DNA from: Paragonimus skrjabini miyazakii
Taxonomy: Eukaryota; Platyhelminthes; Trematoda; Plagiorchiida; Troglotrematidae
Assembly (NCBI GenBank): GCA_014338405.1
Contig: JTDE01000311.1
Coordinates: 64,181-128,180 of the forward strand
DNA: 64,000 bases
Direction: 5' to 3'
A program made the position numbers and the translations under genes. Numbering within the stretch: the stretch's first letter is position 1; each line of letters starts with the position of its first letter. Positions 35,777 to 47,490 of the stretch are shown here, one piece after another. The notes beneath the pieces are model-generated. The model was given only the letters and a program-made list of their open reading frames with translations, was not told the DNA's origin and did not search any database.

Positions 35777-36220
35777 NNNNNNNNNNNNNNNNNNNNNNNN
35801 NNNNNNNNNNNNNNNNNNNNNNNNNNNNNNNNNNNNNNNNNNNNNNNNNNNNNNNNNNNNNNNNNNNNNNNNNNNNNNNNNNNNNNNNNNNNNNNNNNNN
35901 NNNNNNNNNNNNNNNNNNNNNNNNNNNNNNNNNNNNNNNNNNNNNNNNNNNNNNNNNNNNNNNNNNNNNNNNNNNNNNNNNNNNNNNNNNNNNNNNNNNN
36001 NNNNNNNNNNNNNNNNNNNNNNNNNNNNNNNNNNNNNNNNNNNNNNNNNNNNNNNNNNNNNNNNNNNNNNNNNNNNNNNNNNNNNNNNNNNNNNNNNNNN
36101 NNNNNNNNNNNNNNNNNNNNNNNNNNNNNNNNNNNNNNNNNNNNNNNNNNNNNNNNNNNNNNNNNNNNNNNNNNNNNNNNNNNNNNNNNNNNNNNNNNNN
36201 NNNNNNNNNNNNNNNNNNNN
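35777..36220. other. Assembly gap (444 N)
   Basis: A run of N. ORF predictions spanning it are artefacts. From its neighbours it should contain the rest of the R1 insertion and about 100-150 bp of PLE. Confidence 0.99.
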
Positions 36221-36930
36221 CATCACAAACACGCACTAATGAATACCCTATTCACACGAGCAAGACGAATCTGTACACAAGATAGTCTTGCGAAGGAATT
36301 AAACTTGATCGCGCCTGTAGTACAATCAAATGGTTATCCAAAAAGGTTAATAGAAAGGTATATCAGATAGAAACCGCCATCCGAACGGGTGGTCAAAGTG
36401 AGGAAAAAGAAGGTTTATACAGAATCGTCTTTTAAAGACGACTATCGCATGCATCAGGCAACGCAAAGACTGATGAGTTCAATTAAACGAACATTTAACG
36501 CAGTGGAACTCTGTGTATTAACTCGGACCCAAAAACTGCCTGTCCCTTCAATCAATTTGCATGAAACTGCAAAGAAAGTTACATAGGCAGAACCGAGAGG
36601 TGCTTGATTTCCAGAGTAAGGAAACATTTGTCTAAATGGATGCAAAACTCTGTATTACTGAAGGACAGCAATGTCGTTGGAACACGCAAGCAACCAGCGT
36701 CCGCAGTCGCAAGACACGTCTTGACAACTGATAACTTCATCGACCCAGCTTGTACATTCAGTATCCTAATACGTCATTTAAATCCAAGATTCTTGTGGTT
36801 TGTTCAGACAGTCGCAATCAATTGTGTGCAGAAACAATTGTTCGTGAACTTAACCCTATGTTGAACTTAGTGACATTTTCCAACACATCGACTAACTTTC
36901 CAGTCCATCCGCGTAACCGTTCGATGTGTA
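36221..36930 (+). mobile_element. Penelope-like element, post-RT and GIY-YIG C-terminus (copy 2, 3' part)
   Basis: Opens with NTLFTRARRICTQDSLAKEL and NGYPKRLIERYIR (about 36240-36365), then KRTFNAVELCVLTRT (about 36487-36535). After a frameshift come RVRKHLSKWMQNSVLLKD, FSILIRHLNPRFLWF and NCVQKQLFVNL (36607-36855). These are the PLE thumb, connector and endonuclease tail in order. Together with 35041-35528 it is one PLE split by R1. Confidence 0.85.
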
Positions 36931-39784
36931 AAAACCGTTTCATGTTATTGTAAACTTGGTACTGACTTGTCAGTACCAGTTTTCGTGTTCAAACTGAATC
37001 AGTTAACCATTTCTGAACAGCACCCTGTTCGTTCTAACGGTTGTTGTTACAGTGTTGTCCTATTAAAACTGATGCGCACCTTTGGTTAGTTTTAGTTTAT
37101 CTACTTACCCATGGAGGAAAACGTTTAGATACAGGCGGAATGATGTAGCGTACAAATTCATTTTTACCTGACGCTGCTTTTCCATTGGAAACGTAATAAT
37201 TGTGTTTTCTTGGAAAGATGTGCTGCACATAGACAACTGTCCTGAGAAGTTCACGGAGTGTCATAACCAACTGCACCACCGGAAGGAAGTCCAGAGTTCG
37301 GCATGGAAAAAGATGATATCCACTGGATTAAAATAGACTAGTGAAATCTTCAAGAATGAACTAAAATAAGGTCATTAAACGAAAGCAAACTGGGCCTATG
37401 ACACCGTCCAACTATGTCTCATGAAGCTTGATCTTGCTGTCACTCAAAAAGCCGCAATCCAGTCTCTCGACCAGTCATCTATATGCTCATTTACAGCAGC
37501 GGTGACACCTACACTGAGAGGACAGGCAGACGGTTGGAGAACCGAGCAAGCGTGCACGGATCAAATCTGAATTGTGCACCGGAGCGTGATGCCGTGTTGT
37601 TAGCGCCATTTTGATTTACGTTTGTGTAAGTCGTTTGTACGGTTTACTGGGCCTCTGGCTTATGCTTTTCCCGTTGTCTCCTTACGCAGGACAGTCGGTG
37701 AAACCTCCACTTCGGAAGGACGCTGTCCCCAACGTCTTCACATTACCCAAAGTTTGGTCCACGAATGTAGCGGATTGCCAAGTGAAAACGACCGGCTTGT
37801 ATTTTACAGCATCAACTCGGCTGTAGTTATCAGTGAGTCAGCCGCATAGCAACCGTGCACCAATCAAGTAAAGGTCAGTTCCGGCTGTCTGTAGACACCT
37901 AGGTCTGATCAGGCACAAAGCAGAGACAGCTACGTCGTTTCACATGACCACCGGTTGTAGTCGTAGTAAGCGGTTCGAATTTATTAAGGCCCTGTCACAA
38001 GCCTTATATCCGCGCCCTATATGACCTGACAGTTACGTTACACCTGTATTGATCTTTCTAGTCACGGTGGAACAAGTTTTAGAAAATCACTGAAATAAAC
38101 CTTTAGTTTGTTTGTTACACGTTTCTGTTTAATAAAAATGTACGACATGAATTCACCTCTTGAACTTCGTCCTCCATGTGGCATTCAAGTTTACAAATGG
38201 AACAACTGTTTCCGTTTACTTAGAACAGCTTATAGGACCGAATTACAACTGAACTGTGGAGTGGTCTGCTTAAATGGCTAGTACATTCGCTGTAAGGTCA
38301 GATCAGAACTATAAGTAGAGATTTTGCCTTCACATGATAAGGCGTCATATTGGATTCTGCCGACTGGTTATGCTAAACTACAGTTGTCGATGTCTTTTAC
38401 CAAACCTTTACCGTCCCAAGCCAAGTAATCTTCGTCTTGTATTCTAAATATTTGACCGTATGACGAAAATGACCGGTTGATATAATATGTGCACATACAT
38501 AAGGAGTAGATCAACGAATCTTTAGGCACTGATTTGTCAAACGTCTGTTAGGACAGAGTTGTTGTTGCGTACACCTCTAAATTGAAATCTCCATTTGCTT
38601 TTAGCCAGGGAATTCAACGCTTTCATCTTACTCAAAAGTGTACGGTAGAAGTAACAGAATTTTCCAGGGATTCTGTCTGAGAGGTCTTTTGTACGTATAT
38701 TGCCCGCCCAACGACGGTTAGAAAATGTGGAGGATAGCCGCTGCTTCTTGAAATTGAGTTAACCGGGATTACGGAAACTGTAAAGGTTAGATAGAGCGAA
38801 ATAATCTGAAATTGTATCAGAAGAAAGCTGATTAAATTTAAAATATTTTAAGCAAGGTGTGGTACAAAATAATTGCAGTAGTGTTCAGGTGGAACACTGC
38901 AACTTTTTGTCTATCACATAGTAAATTGGAGCAGCAAATATACGGATTTTAACTGGTCTGCCCTTTAGAAATAAACGAAATATCATTACTACACTTACCA
39001 GCAAGCAATGCAAATTTACTCTGCAGGCAAATCAGAGAGTCGATAATTTGATTATCCCATAATTAAACCACAGCGAATGAAAAAACCGTGTTCATCTGTT
39101 TAGCATTCTACAGTGATATTGTGGCAGGCATAATCAACAGTCATTTGTAGCATAACTTCCGGTACAGTCAATCACCTGATTCGTCACACACCTTACGGAT
39201 TATGAGCCTGTAAGACAAACCCCTTGAACTCAGCTACTCAGTATTCGTGTGACCCGTGATGTACACCACAATACATAGATCATATCGAGGTCGCTTGCTC
39301 AAAGAACACCGTCCATCATGAGTTGGGATTGGTTCAGCCAAATCCACCAACACCGCGGAGGTCGAAAATCTGATCAACACGGCCCACCGAGATGACCCCA
39401 CCCAAGCAGTCCATGCAACCTACATGTTCTGGTCAGCCACCCCCAAATAGGTCATAAAACACATGTTGATCAATAACCATTTGATTGTGTACTTTGATTT
39501 TCTGCTCACTCATACAAACTGTGCAACCTCACCAATTGTCAACACCAAAATTCATGTCACCAGCTCCCTTTCCTATCTAACAGTCTGTCTCTAATTTTGT
39601 GACACAATCGTCTGTAGAATTCCAATCAGCTTACCAACAGCGTTCACGACTTGCCATTTGATTAACAAGACATTAGGCGTTTTGTACTTTACTGTTTTTC
39701 ATATGAACCAAAGATATTCCAAAAACTTATTTCCGTTTTTACATATTTGTTAACGTTCGCTTAAACAGCATGATTGTAATGAAC
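36931..39784. other. No gene recognised
   Basis: No protein motif or shared repeat identified on either strand. The open frames at 37611-37849 overlap each other in two frames and look random. Confidence 0.45.
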
Positions 39785-40064
39785 TAATCAGTACAGCTGC
39801 GATCAATTGGGGGTGATGTTCAAATTGAAATAAACCAAATCCCCGACCACTAATCAGTAATCTGAAATATCGCCTAGCAGGTTTAATGAGATCAGAGATT
39901 TCGACCTGTGTAGGAAGACCTAATCGCGGGGTTATCGATTGGAGTTAACAGGACAGTTACTGTGTCTCCATTTCGAGACGATCGGGCAACCTGATCATTA
40001 CTCACAAGCGAAAGTGGATGAGCGTTCACATATGATAATTCGGTCGTGCCTAACGTGAGGTCAA

Positions 40065-40118
40065 TGGAGCAGTGGTAAACACGGTTGCCTCATGAAAGCG
40101 TGTCCGTGGTTCAAGTCC
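40065..40118 (+). promoter_or_regulatory. Internal RNA polymerase III promoter (A and B boxes) of R1
   Basis: A box TGGAGCAGTGG at 40065-40075 and B box GGTTCAAGTCC at 40108-40118 match the tRNA-gene consensus at tRNA-like spacing. This indicates a tRNA-derived head and Pol III transcription through the hammerhead downstream. Other copies keep diverged forms. Confidence 0.8.
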
Positions 40119-40136
40119 CGGCAGTGGCGATGATAT

Positions 40137-40181
40137 GCACTACTGACGAGGTCTAATGGGAGCGAAATTCGAGTCTAGTGG
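40137..40181 (+). ncRNA. Hammerhead ribozyme, nearly intact
   Basis: GCACTA, CTGACGA, GAAA and GTC are all present. Stem II (GGTCT/GGAGC) has one mismatch, stem III has a wobble pair and stem I loses its outer pair (TAGTGG). Predicted cleavage is after C40175. Possibly weakly active. Confidence 0.75.
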
Positions 40182-41237
40182 ATCTGTTGTTCAAAACGGG
40201 CCGACTGGATAGTCTGTGGGAATGCGACAGCTGCTTGGATCAATTGTGATCAATTGAGGTAAACCGAATCCCCGACTACTCATCAGTAATCAGTAATTGT
40301 CGACACTACGGGTTAAACGAGTAACTCGATTTTCGATCTTCACACATGTGTAAAATTGGTTAACACAATTGTACCGAGAACTATGCTTAGGCAACAATTG
40401 TTTCCACTAGCAAATGAAGTAACGTGGAAAAATGTATAGGGCAACTAAAAACGTTTTCGATTCGCAAAAAAAGAAACGTATATTTTGAAAGAAACTTTAT
40501 AAAAAACCAAGTGATCTTTATTCACTGTCGAATGTGTTATATTTTCAGACGCTTGTGTCCTTGGATTTGTGCGTAGGTATAGAAGAGGGCCAACTAGGTA
40601 CGGAATGCCTGTCACGACCTAATTATGTCAAAACAATTTCCATTCTTTCGATTACCAACGTACCGACACAAAACACAATGGGCACACAACCTATTAGGAC
40701 CTTGTCGTGAACCCATTCGTGAATGCGTGCTTACACGCATTAGGTACGAACACACCATCGCCCATATAGATATGGTCAAATCAGTGTAAACACCAACGCA
40801 AATTTTCTTTCCAGCAGTACGCACGTACTGTGTATTGATTTCATGTCCTGTCCCAGGTAGGAAGACGGTAACCAAGATAGGCGGCGGGCAGAGGACAACT
40901 GAGAGGCAGGTTGCGGTTGCACACATTCCGGCCAAGCATGCGTGCGTCCACGCGCGCGCGTGCGTTTTAATCGATTACAACACGCTAATTCTGTTTGAAG
41001 GTTTGATGCTGTTAGAAAAACGGTTACCATCTAACGTAATAAAAAGATCACAAGCTTGAAATATGTGACGATTAAAAACGACTGGTGAATGGATCCATCT
41101 GTCTATGAAACAGAAATACCCGGATTTTTTCGCGCCTGCCAGTAGTCTCTGACGTAGATGAAGGTTTCTTTGCATCTGACCTGATTCGAAACACAGGTCA
41201 CTTAAGACTTTCTATAATACCATGACAACCGGGGATG

Positions 41238-41840
41238 CTGCTAATGAGTAATCGGAGATTTGCTTAATTTCAAGTTGAACATCACTCGCATTTGATCGCA
41301 GCCGTCGTCCTCATACGCAATTTCCAAACAACCTCTTCCGAAACTAAGTAACAGACTCGAATTTCGCTCTCGTTAGAGCTCATTAGTCAATACGAAATTA
41401 ACTGAATCCTCGACTACTCGTTAGCAATCTAAAATATCGCCTATCAGACTTAACGAAATCGGAGATTTCAATCTGTCTCACAAGTCCTAATCGCGGGATT
41501 ATCGATTGGAGGCAACAGGACACTTACTGTGTCTCATATCGAGACGATCGGGCAATCACAGCATTATTCACAGGCGAAAGTGGTTGAGCATCCACGTATG
41601 ATAATTTAGTCGTGCCTAATGTGAGGTCAATGGCTGTGCGCAGTGGTCCACACGGTTGCCTCATGAAAGTGTGGCCACAGTTCTTACCCCAGCAATGACA
41701 CGGATATGTACTGGTGACGTGTTCTAATGAAAGCGAAACTAGAGTTTAGTGATTCCTTTCTTGAAACACGCTGGTTTCAAAATCTCTCCGAATGTGAAGA
41801 CTGCTACAAAACGCAAGTAATGTTCCAGTTGAAATTAAGT
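41238..41840. repeat. R1 inverted pair, decayed
   Basis: An antisense 3' part (41238 to about 41392) with hammerhead relic CTAATGA is joined head-to-head to a sense copy (about 41393-41840) with leader, A box region and hammerhead variant GTGACGT at about 41710. Both cores are mutated. Confidence 0.75.
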
Positions 41841-42944
41841 AGGTTTTTGTTTGCTTTCCGATTGTGAAACTCCATTGAAGGTAACCTTCCATCTTTTAAT
41901 GGCTTTTCCTCAGATAACGCTTTTTCCCTCATTCCTAGGTTTCTTGGATGTTGGTACAATGGTGCAAGGGTAATCGCTTTCGAAAAACGTAACATTCAGC
42001 ACAACCTAGTAGCCTGCTGCCACAGTGTTCCACTGACGCGCACCGATAACAATCATTGCCACCATAACCGCGTGTGACTGACCTTGAACGCCAAAAAGAT
42101 CATACATGATACACATCATGCAATATTGTTCACCTATCCACTGAACTGTATCCATGAGGTCCATATGACCTTCACATGAAATTATACCATATGCGACTAT
42201 CAGTTTACAACTGTTGCCAGACCATTTCGACCAAAACAGTTGTATGTTCTGATCGAGAGAGAGCAATACAAGAACAGATGTGTACAGATTGTGATTTTGT
42301 CAGTGATTTTGACGTGCAAGTTGAACGAATGGACGGTTGGAGAATAAATCACTGAGAGAATGGTGCTTTGCAGGACGGCATCTAGGCAAGTTCGTTCCGC
42401 CCAACATAACTGAAAAAAGGTAGTTTTGCTTTGTTTTTTATCGATCACTCAAATATTTGCAACGGGTAAGGCGATACAAATGTTGCGAACGTCCCTGAAA
42501 AGTGTACGGTGAAAAAACAAAGTAGCCAGAAGTGTTCATTCCACTTTTGAAGTTTGATGACGAATTGCTGATGACTCTAGTCGTACAGTTTCTTAAGTAT
42601 TTCAAAGACATAACTTTGTTGAGGCGTTTTGCGACGTAAATAAGCTATATTACTGCCTGCAACCGCTGAGTCAGATTTTTGTGTGAGTGAGTCCTTGATC
42701 AATGTATATTTCGAAACATCTGGTTCCAAATTAATTCAAACCGTTAACAACAGAAGGTCGAGCCAGCAGACTGATTCACACGGACAAAAGTGTGTCAGGC
42801 CTGGTAAACAGATATTGTCAATGGAAGCAGATGTAAATTGACAACATATTTCAGAAGTATGGCATACAGTTGGAGTAAACACTGATTATTTAAGTAAATA
42901 AGCGCATAATCTTGAAAAGCAACCGATGTTTTCAGATTGAGCCC
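41841..42944. other. No gene recognised
   Basis: Spacer between R1 relics; short open frames only. Confidence 0.45.
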
Positions 42945-43100
42945 AACCCACAACTGATCGCAAGCCTCACATTCAGCTAAGTCTTCTGCTCTAATGAAAA
43001 CAAAACTCGGGCCAAGTGCTCCTTTTCAAGGTGAGCTGGCCAAAAGGTGCAACTGATTACGAAGCCTACGATCAAGTGTGGGTGATGTTCAGTTTCAGAC
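42945..43100. repeat. R1 fragments in inverted order, old
   Basis: Antisense acccacaactgatcgcaag is followed by a sense segment with a hammerhead relic (ctctaatgaaaacaaaactc) and gtgtgggtgatgttcag. Strongly diverged. Confidence 0.6.
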
Positions 43101-46100
43101 AATCTGGAATCTTGAACTTTTATTAAAAAATGACGGGGAGTGTCTCCCAGGCTTCTTCATGTAAGCTTTGCACACGGAATATTGGAGTCAGTTCGCACAG
43201 ATCGGAGAACTCGGGTCTGACATCAAAAATAGCACGCTGTTGCATCCGTTCACTCACTCTACGCTATCGATCGTTTTGATCACCCTCGCTAAATTCCGCT
43301 CACGTTTCCATTGAACAACTTTCCCATGAACACACTGTGCTTATCAATGCTGCGCCTGACCGGACGTCAAAACCCGAGTGTTAGAGACACTTGAACAAAA
43401 GTAAACACCGCATTGAACGAGAATCCCCCTAGAAAAGATATTTCTTATTAGGAGATGAGTTGGACTTTCGTATAGGACTTTGTAGATAAGTTCGGCGTTA
43501 CTGCCTTCGAATGTCCGGTTACACTTGATCGACGGTATGTGATTTGTATGACGAAATTGTAACCCATCAACGAGCTTCCAGCATCCCAAACGTCTACCAG
43601 AGTTTAGTCTGTGACGAGTAACATACTGTTCTCCGTAGAATTGTGTTGAACCAAACAAAATAATGACTGGTTGAGTGAACGATGTTTAGTAGAATTCTGT
43701 TATCAACCCGTACCTCGACGGAAGCAACATCCACAGCAGCACTGAGTTGCTTTATTTGGTTCGGATAAATGTATATTCAGTCAGTACACAGTTGCAAAGT
43801 GAGAGTTGTACCGTTTTCCTGTCAAATTCGAGTGAGCTAACAAATCTGATGACTGTGTATTTCTTCTGCATATTTTTCACAAACTGAGGTTTGTACAGAT
43901 TGTTCGTATGGCGAATTCGCTGTAAATGAGATTTGGCTGATAGGAACTTTAGGATGATCACCTCTGGCATTGGGTGGCTGGTCTCTCAGAAGATGCCAAA
44001 TCACTGCAAAACCCAAGAGATCATAGTAAAATGTATTGTATACCGTTAATGGTCAGTTCAGTTCAGTTCATTTTCAGAAGTCTGGTTTTGTAACTCATTG
44101 AATAATACTTATACGTTTCGTTTGATGTGTCCATATTTATTGCAGAACCTTCCCTAATTTTACTCAGTCCAGGTTAAATGGAAGCACCTGTTTCCTCAAT
44201 ACACGAGGATACATTATGCATTTATATGCCTGTTTTAAGCTGCTTGCTTAGTGCCCATGTTCGAGTGAGAGACAGGTTAACATTTTACTCTCTCAGCGTA
44301 AGCAAGTGAGACCTGCTATGAGGATGTAGTTGGCGTATGCACTTACCGCACTAACGCAGAGTAAACAGCTGAGCTTCGTTTGTTTTTACTACTCTAATCT
44401 AACTATCAGGCCGGTTTAATTGGATGGGCGTTTAGCAGTCGGTGTCGTTGATTCCGTTTTTTCAGTCAGTCACTTACACAGAATGTGGAGGTAGTGTCGC
44501 ATTAGATTTGATGAACAATCCGCCGCGAACGAACATGGGCCAACTTTTCCAGCAGTAACGTTTATTAGTGAAGCAGTCGAACAAAGCTACTGTGTTGAAG
44601 CAAATGGTTTAACCCAGAAAGTAAGTCTAAAAAACAACTTTGTTCTGATATGGCACGAAGTGGTTGCGACACAACTAACAAAAGCAGTGCTGTTTCGACC
44701 AGTCCTCGCTTCCGTCCGTTGTGAGTCATAATTTTTTTTACTTCACCTCAATGGATTGCAAACACCCTATTATTCATAGAAGGAGTGAGTACCATTTCTG
44801 ACGAGTTATTACACGAAACGCTGATTCCAGTCGCAAGTATACTGAAGGTTCTCTAATTGGGGCAGTTTTCCTCTTCGTTTTATCCCATTCTGTATGGAAT
44901 GGTTCCTCGTTGTCAGTGCGAATTTCCACCTACATACACGAGTGATTGCTTATCTGGTAAGAGAGTAGATTGTGACCATTTGTCTTGTCGGAATTGTACA
45001 GATAATGTAAAATTTTACATAGTTGCCTTCATTGCCTGTCACATGTTCTAGTGTATATGTTGGCTGGGTCTTCTTAAAATGTCATGTTTATACACCACAA
45101 TAAACGTGTGCTGTCTCGATTAACAGATTCTTTCATGTGATCCGAGTGCAGTGATTTTGTTGCAAATTCCGTCGCGTTTTTACAAATCGATACCAACCCC
45201 CAGGTTACGTCCACAAAAAGGTATTCAGTCTCCCACATTACATTCAACCTAATGTTACACAAGCATGTTCTTTAGAATTTTTCAGACTTAAACTGGTTAT
45301 AAGGCAGTCCAAACTTCCTTTGAATGTCACACAAAGTGGCAAATTTTTTGCGCGTTTCTATTTCTCCTAATTGCTCGTACTGCCTTCGTATACCTTGCCA
45401 TTCATCCTTTTTGTAACGGTTCGGAAATGCTTACCAAGGTTTATTCCTTTCGTTCTTAAAGTTGGCGGCATTTGAATTTCATTCTAAATGTTGGATTTTT
45501 GTATGAATTATAAACCATTCATATCTAACTACAGTTTTACAATCAGGTGGACGTTTTATAGAATCCCTCTCAAGAGGAAAGGTTGGACCTGAGTTTCACT
45601 ATTTTTACAGCCTGGGAGTTGAACTTCTTCCCACATGTTAGCGAGGTTTTCAACACTGCCTCTTACTGCTAACATCTATACGACCAGCCACAGCTGCCCG
45701 TAAAAAATGAGTCTTTTTCAGCTTGTAGTATCGTTACTCGTCGGTTGCACATAAGCATTTCAAATCATCATCCAGGGAGTTAGACGACTTTTGTGGAATA
45801 ACCTGATCGGTTAATTATAAATGGCAGCATGAGCGATCTGGATTGACAAGACGGGCAGTATGCCTTCCTAAGAGGTCATCGGGTGGTTTGAGCATTATTC
45901 ACAAATGGGAGCCCGATTTGCTACCGTTGACGTATAAGTCAACAGTGCTGTTTCAAAGGGACAGGAGTTCAACCTACGGCCAGGGAGTTCTACTTTTGAA
46001 CAAATATACAAACAAAAATTATATGAGAACCCATCCTGCGCAGTGGCATATATCCCGTCACGTTTGGAACTGAAATTGAGAAATTTGTTCAATCCACTTT

Positions 46101-46614
46101 ACTGTTGCGCGTCTAAACTAGAATCTTAAATTATCCTACTCATTGATATATCACGAAGTGACAAAACTAAAATGTTTACAGAAGAATTCTTCCTAAATTT
46201 TGACGACTGTTGCTGCACAATTATTTCTAGACTACACTCAGAATAACAGTTTAGTTTCCACAGCAAAATAATATATGCGGTGACAAAGCTGTGCATATGG
46301 TACTGATGAATTCCTTTATGTGAGCCGATTACAGTAGATCGACTAGACGTGAATTTATACCTGTTTAGCAAATATCTCAAGCCGCTAAACTGTAAATCTA
46401 CTTCAGCAAACATATTACGGTACATGCAGTGCACACAAATTTGTCCCCAGTTTATTGTGATACTCACTGTGGCGATCAAACTAAACACCGACCGCACTTT
46501 TGATTAACTTCATCTACTATGTTCATGCTAAGGACACGGATATGTAGGTAAATATGACAACAAAAAGGTCAAAATTCATTTGATGATATATATCAAACCG
46601 AACACAGAGGTAAA
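43101..46614. other. No gene recognised
   Basis: The plus frame 44857-45051 is Cys-rich (RCQCEFPPTYTSDCLSG) with an AG before it and a GTAAGA-type donor inside, so it could be an exon. There is no homology, partner exon or domain to support it. Confidence 0.4.
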
Positions 46615-46660
46615 TATTGATGAGTAGTCAGGGATTTGGTTTATTTTAAGTCGGACCTTG
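46615..46660 (-). repeat. R1 3'-end fragment
   Basis: gatgagtagtcagggatttg matches the antisense 3' end of R1. It lies just left of R3 copy 2. Confidence 0.6.
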
Positions 46661-46698
46661 TTGTATTCGTGTGTGCAATCAACGGCAAGCCCTACAGG

Positions 46699-46873
46699 CT
46701 GTAACAGTGGTAGAGAGAACTCGTGACTCATTAGTATATACTATATAGTCGCATTTACGAGCGGTAGCCTCATTCTTATACGCGTGCGCGAATGAGTCGT
46801 TGGACGTTGAAGGCATGACCAATCAAAATGCAGCTTAAGTCCCAGCACGAGGGTTTGGGCACACAGACGTGTA
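46699..46873 (+). repeat. Dispersed repeat R3, copy 2
   Basis: Colinear with 34556-34740, including gaatgagtcgttggacg. It is followed within ten bases by an antisense R1 copy and preceded by an R1 end fragment, so R3 may be part of a larger R1-associated unit. Confidence 0.75.
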
Positions 46874-46882
46874 TACAGCAAA

Positions 46883-47490
46883 CCTCACTCGCGTTTGATC
46901 GCAGTCTTCACATTCGGAGTGATTTTGAAACCAGCGTGTTTCGAAAAGAAACACTAGACTCTAGTTTCGCTCTCATTAAAGCACGTCACTAGTACATATC
47001 CTTTCCACGGCCGTGACTAGAACTTCGGCCACACTTTCATGAGGCAACCGTGTCGATCACTGCGCAGAGCCACTGACCTCAAATTAGGCACGACCGAATT
47101 ATCATATGTGAACATTCAGCCAAATTTGGTTTGCAAGTAATGATCAGGTTGCCCGATCGTCTTGAGAGAAGACAGTAACCGCCCTGTTAACTCCAATCGA
47201 TAATCCCGCGATTAGGACTTGTGAGACAGATTGAAATCTCCGACTTCGTTGAGTCTGATAGGCGATATTTTAGATTACTGTTTACTTATCGTTACTCAGA
47301 AGCGAAAGTGGTCGACCGTTCAGATATGTTAATTCGGTCATGCCTAGTATGAGATCAATGGCGCAGGGGTCAACACGGTTGCGTCATGAATGCGTGGCTG
47401 GAGTACAATCTCCAGACGTGGCAAGGATGTGCACTATTGACGAGCTCTAATGAAAGTGAAACTCGAGTCTAGTGCTTCATAGGTTCTCTC
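46883..47490. repeat. R1 inverted pair with two hammerhead relics
   Basis: A nearly full-length antisense copy (46883 to about 47287) is followed by a sense copy (about 47288-47490). The minus hammerhead (about 46953-46997) carries the GTGACGT variant. The plus one (47431-47475) keeps everything except C3 (TTGACGA), stem II damage (AAAGT) and a partly lost closing pair. Confidence 0.8.

Larger units (their letters stand above)
39785..40294 (+). mobile_element. R1 repeat, most complete copy (1.1 units) with flanking 9-bp direct repeats
   Basis: Order: R1 3' end (39794-39865), 5' leader, Pol III boxes, hammerhead, R1 3' end (to 40285). The landmark acagctgc recurs at 39793 and 40227, giving a 434-bp unit. 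TAATCAGTA is at 39785-39793 and 40286-40294 and may be a target-site duplication, although the R1 end itself resembles this motif. This copy serves as the reference for the family's architecture. Confidence 0.85.

Noticed and set aside
35698..36285. Four long open frames across the N run
   Set aside because: They consist almost entirely of N translated as X.
39785..40294. CRISPR-like or satellite array
   Set aside because: Only about 1.1 units are present; the structure is a dispersed SINE-like insertion with internal Pol III boxes.
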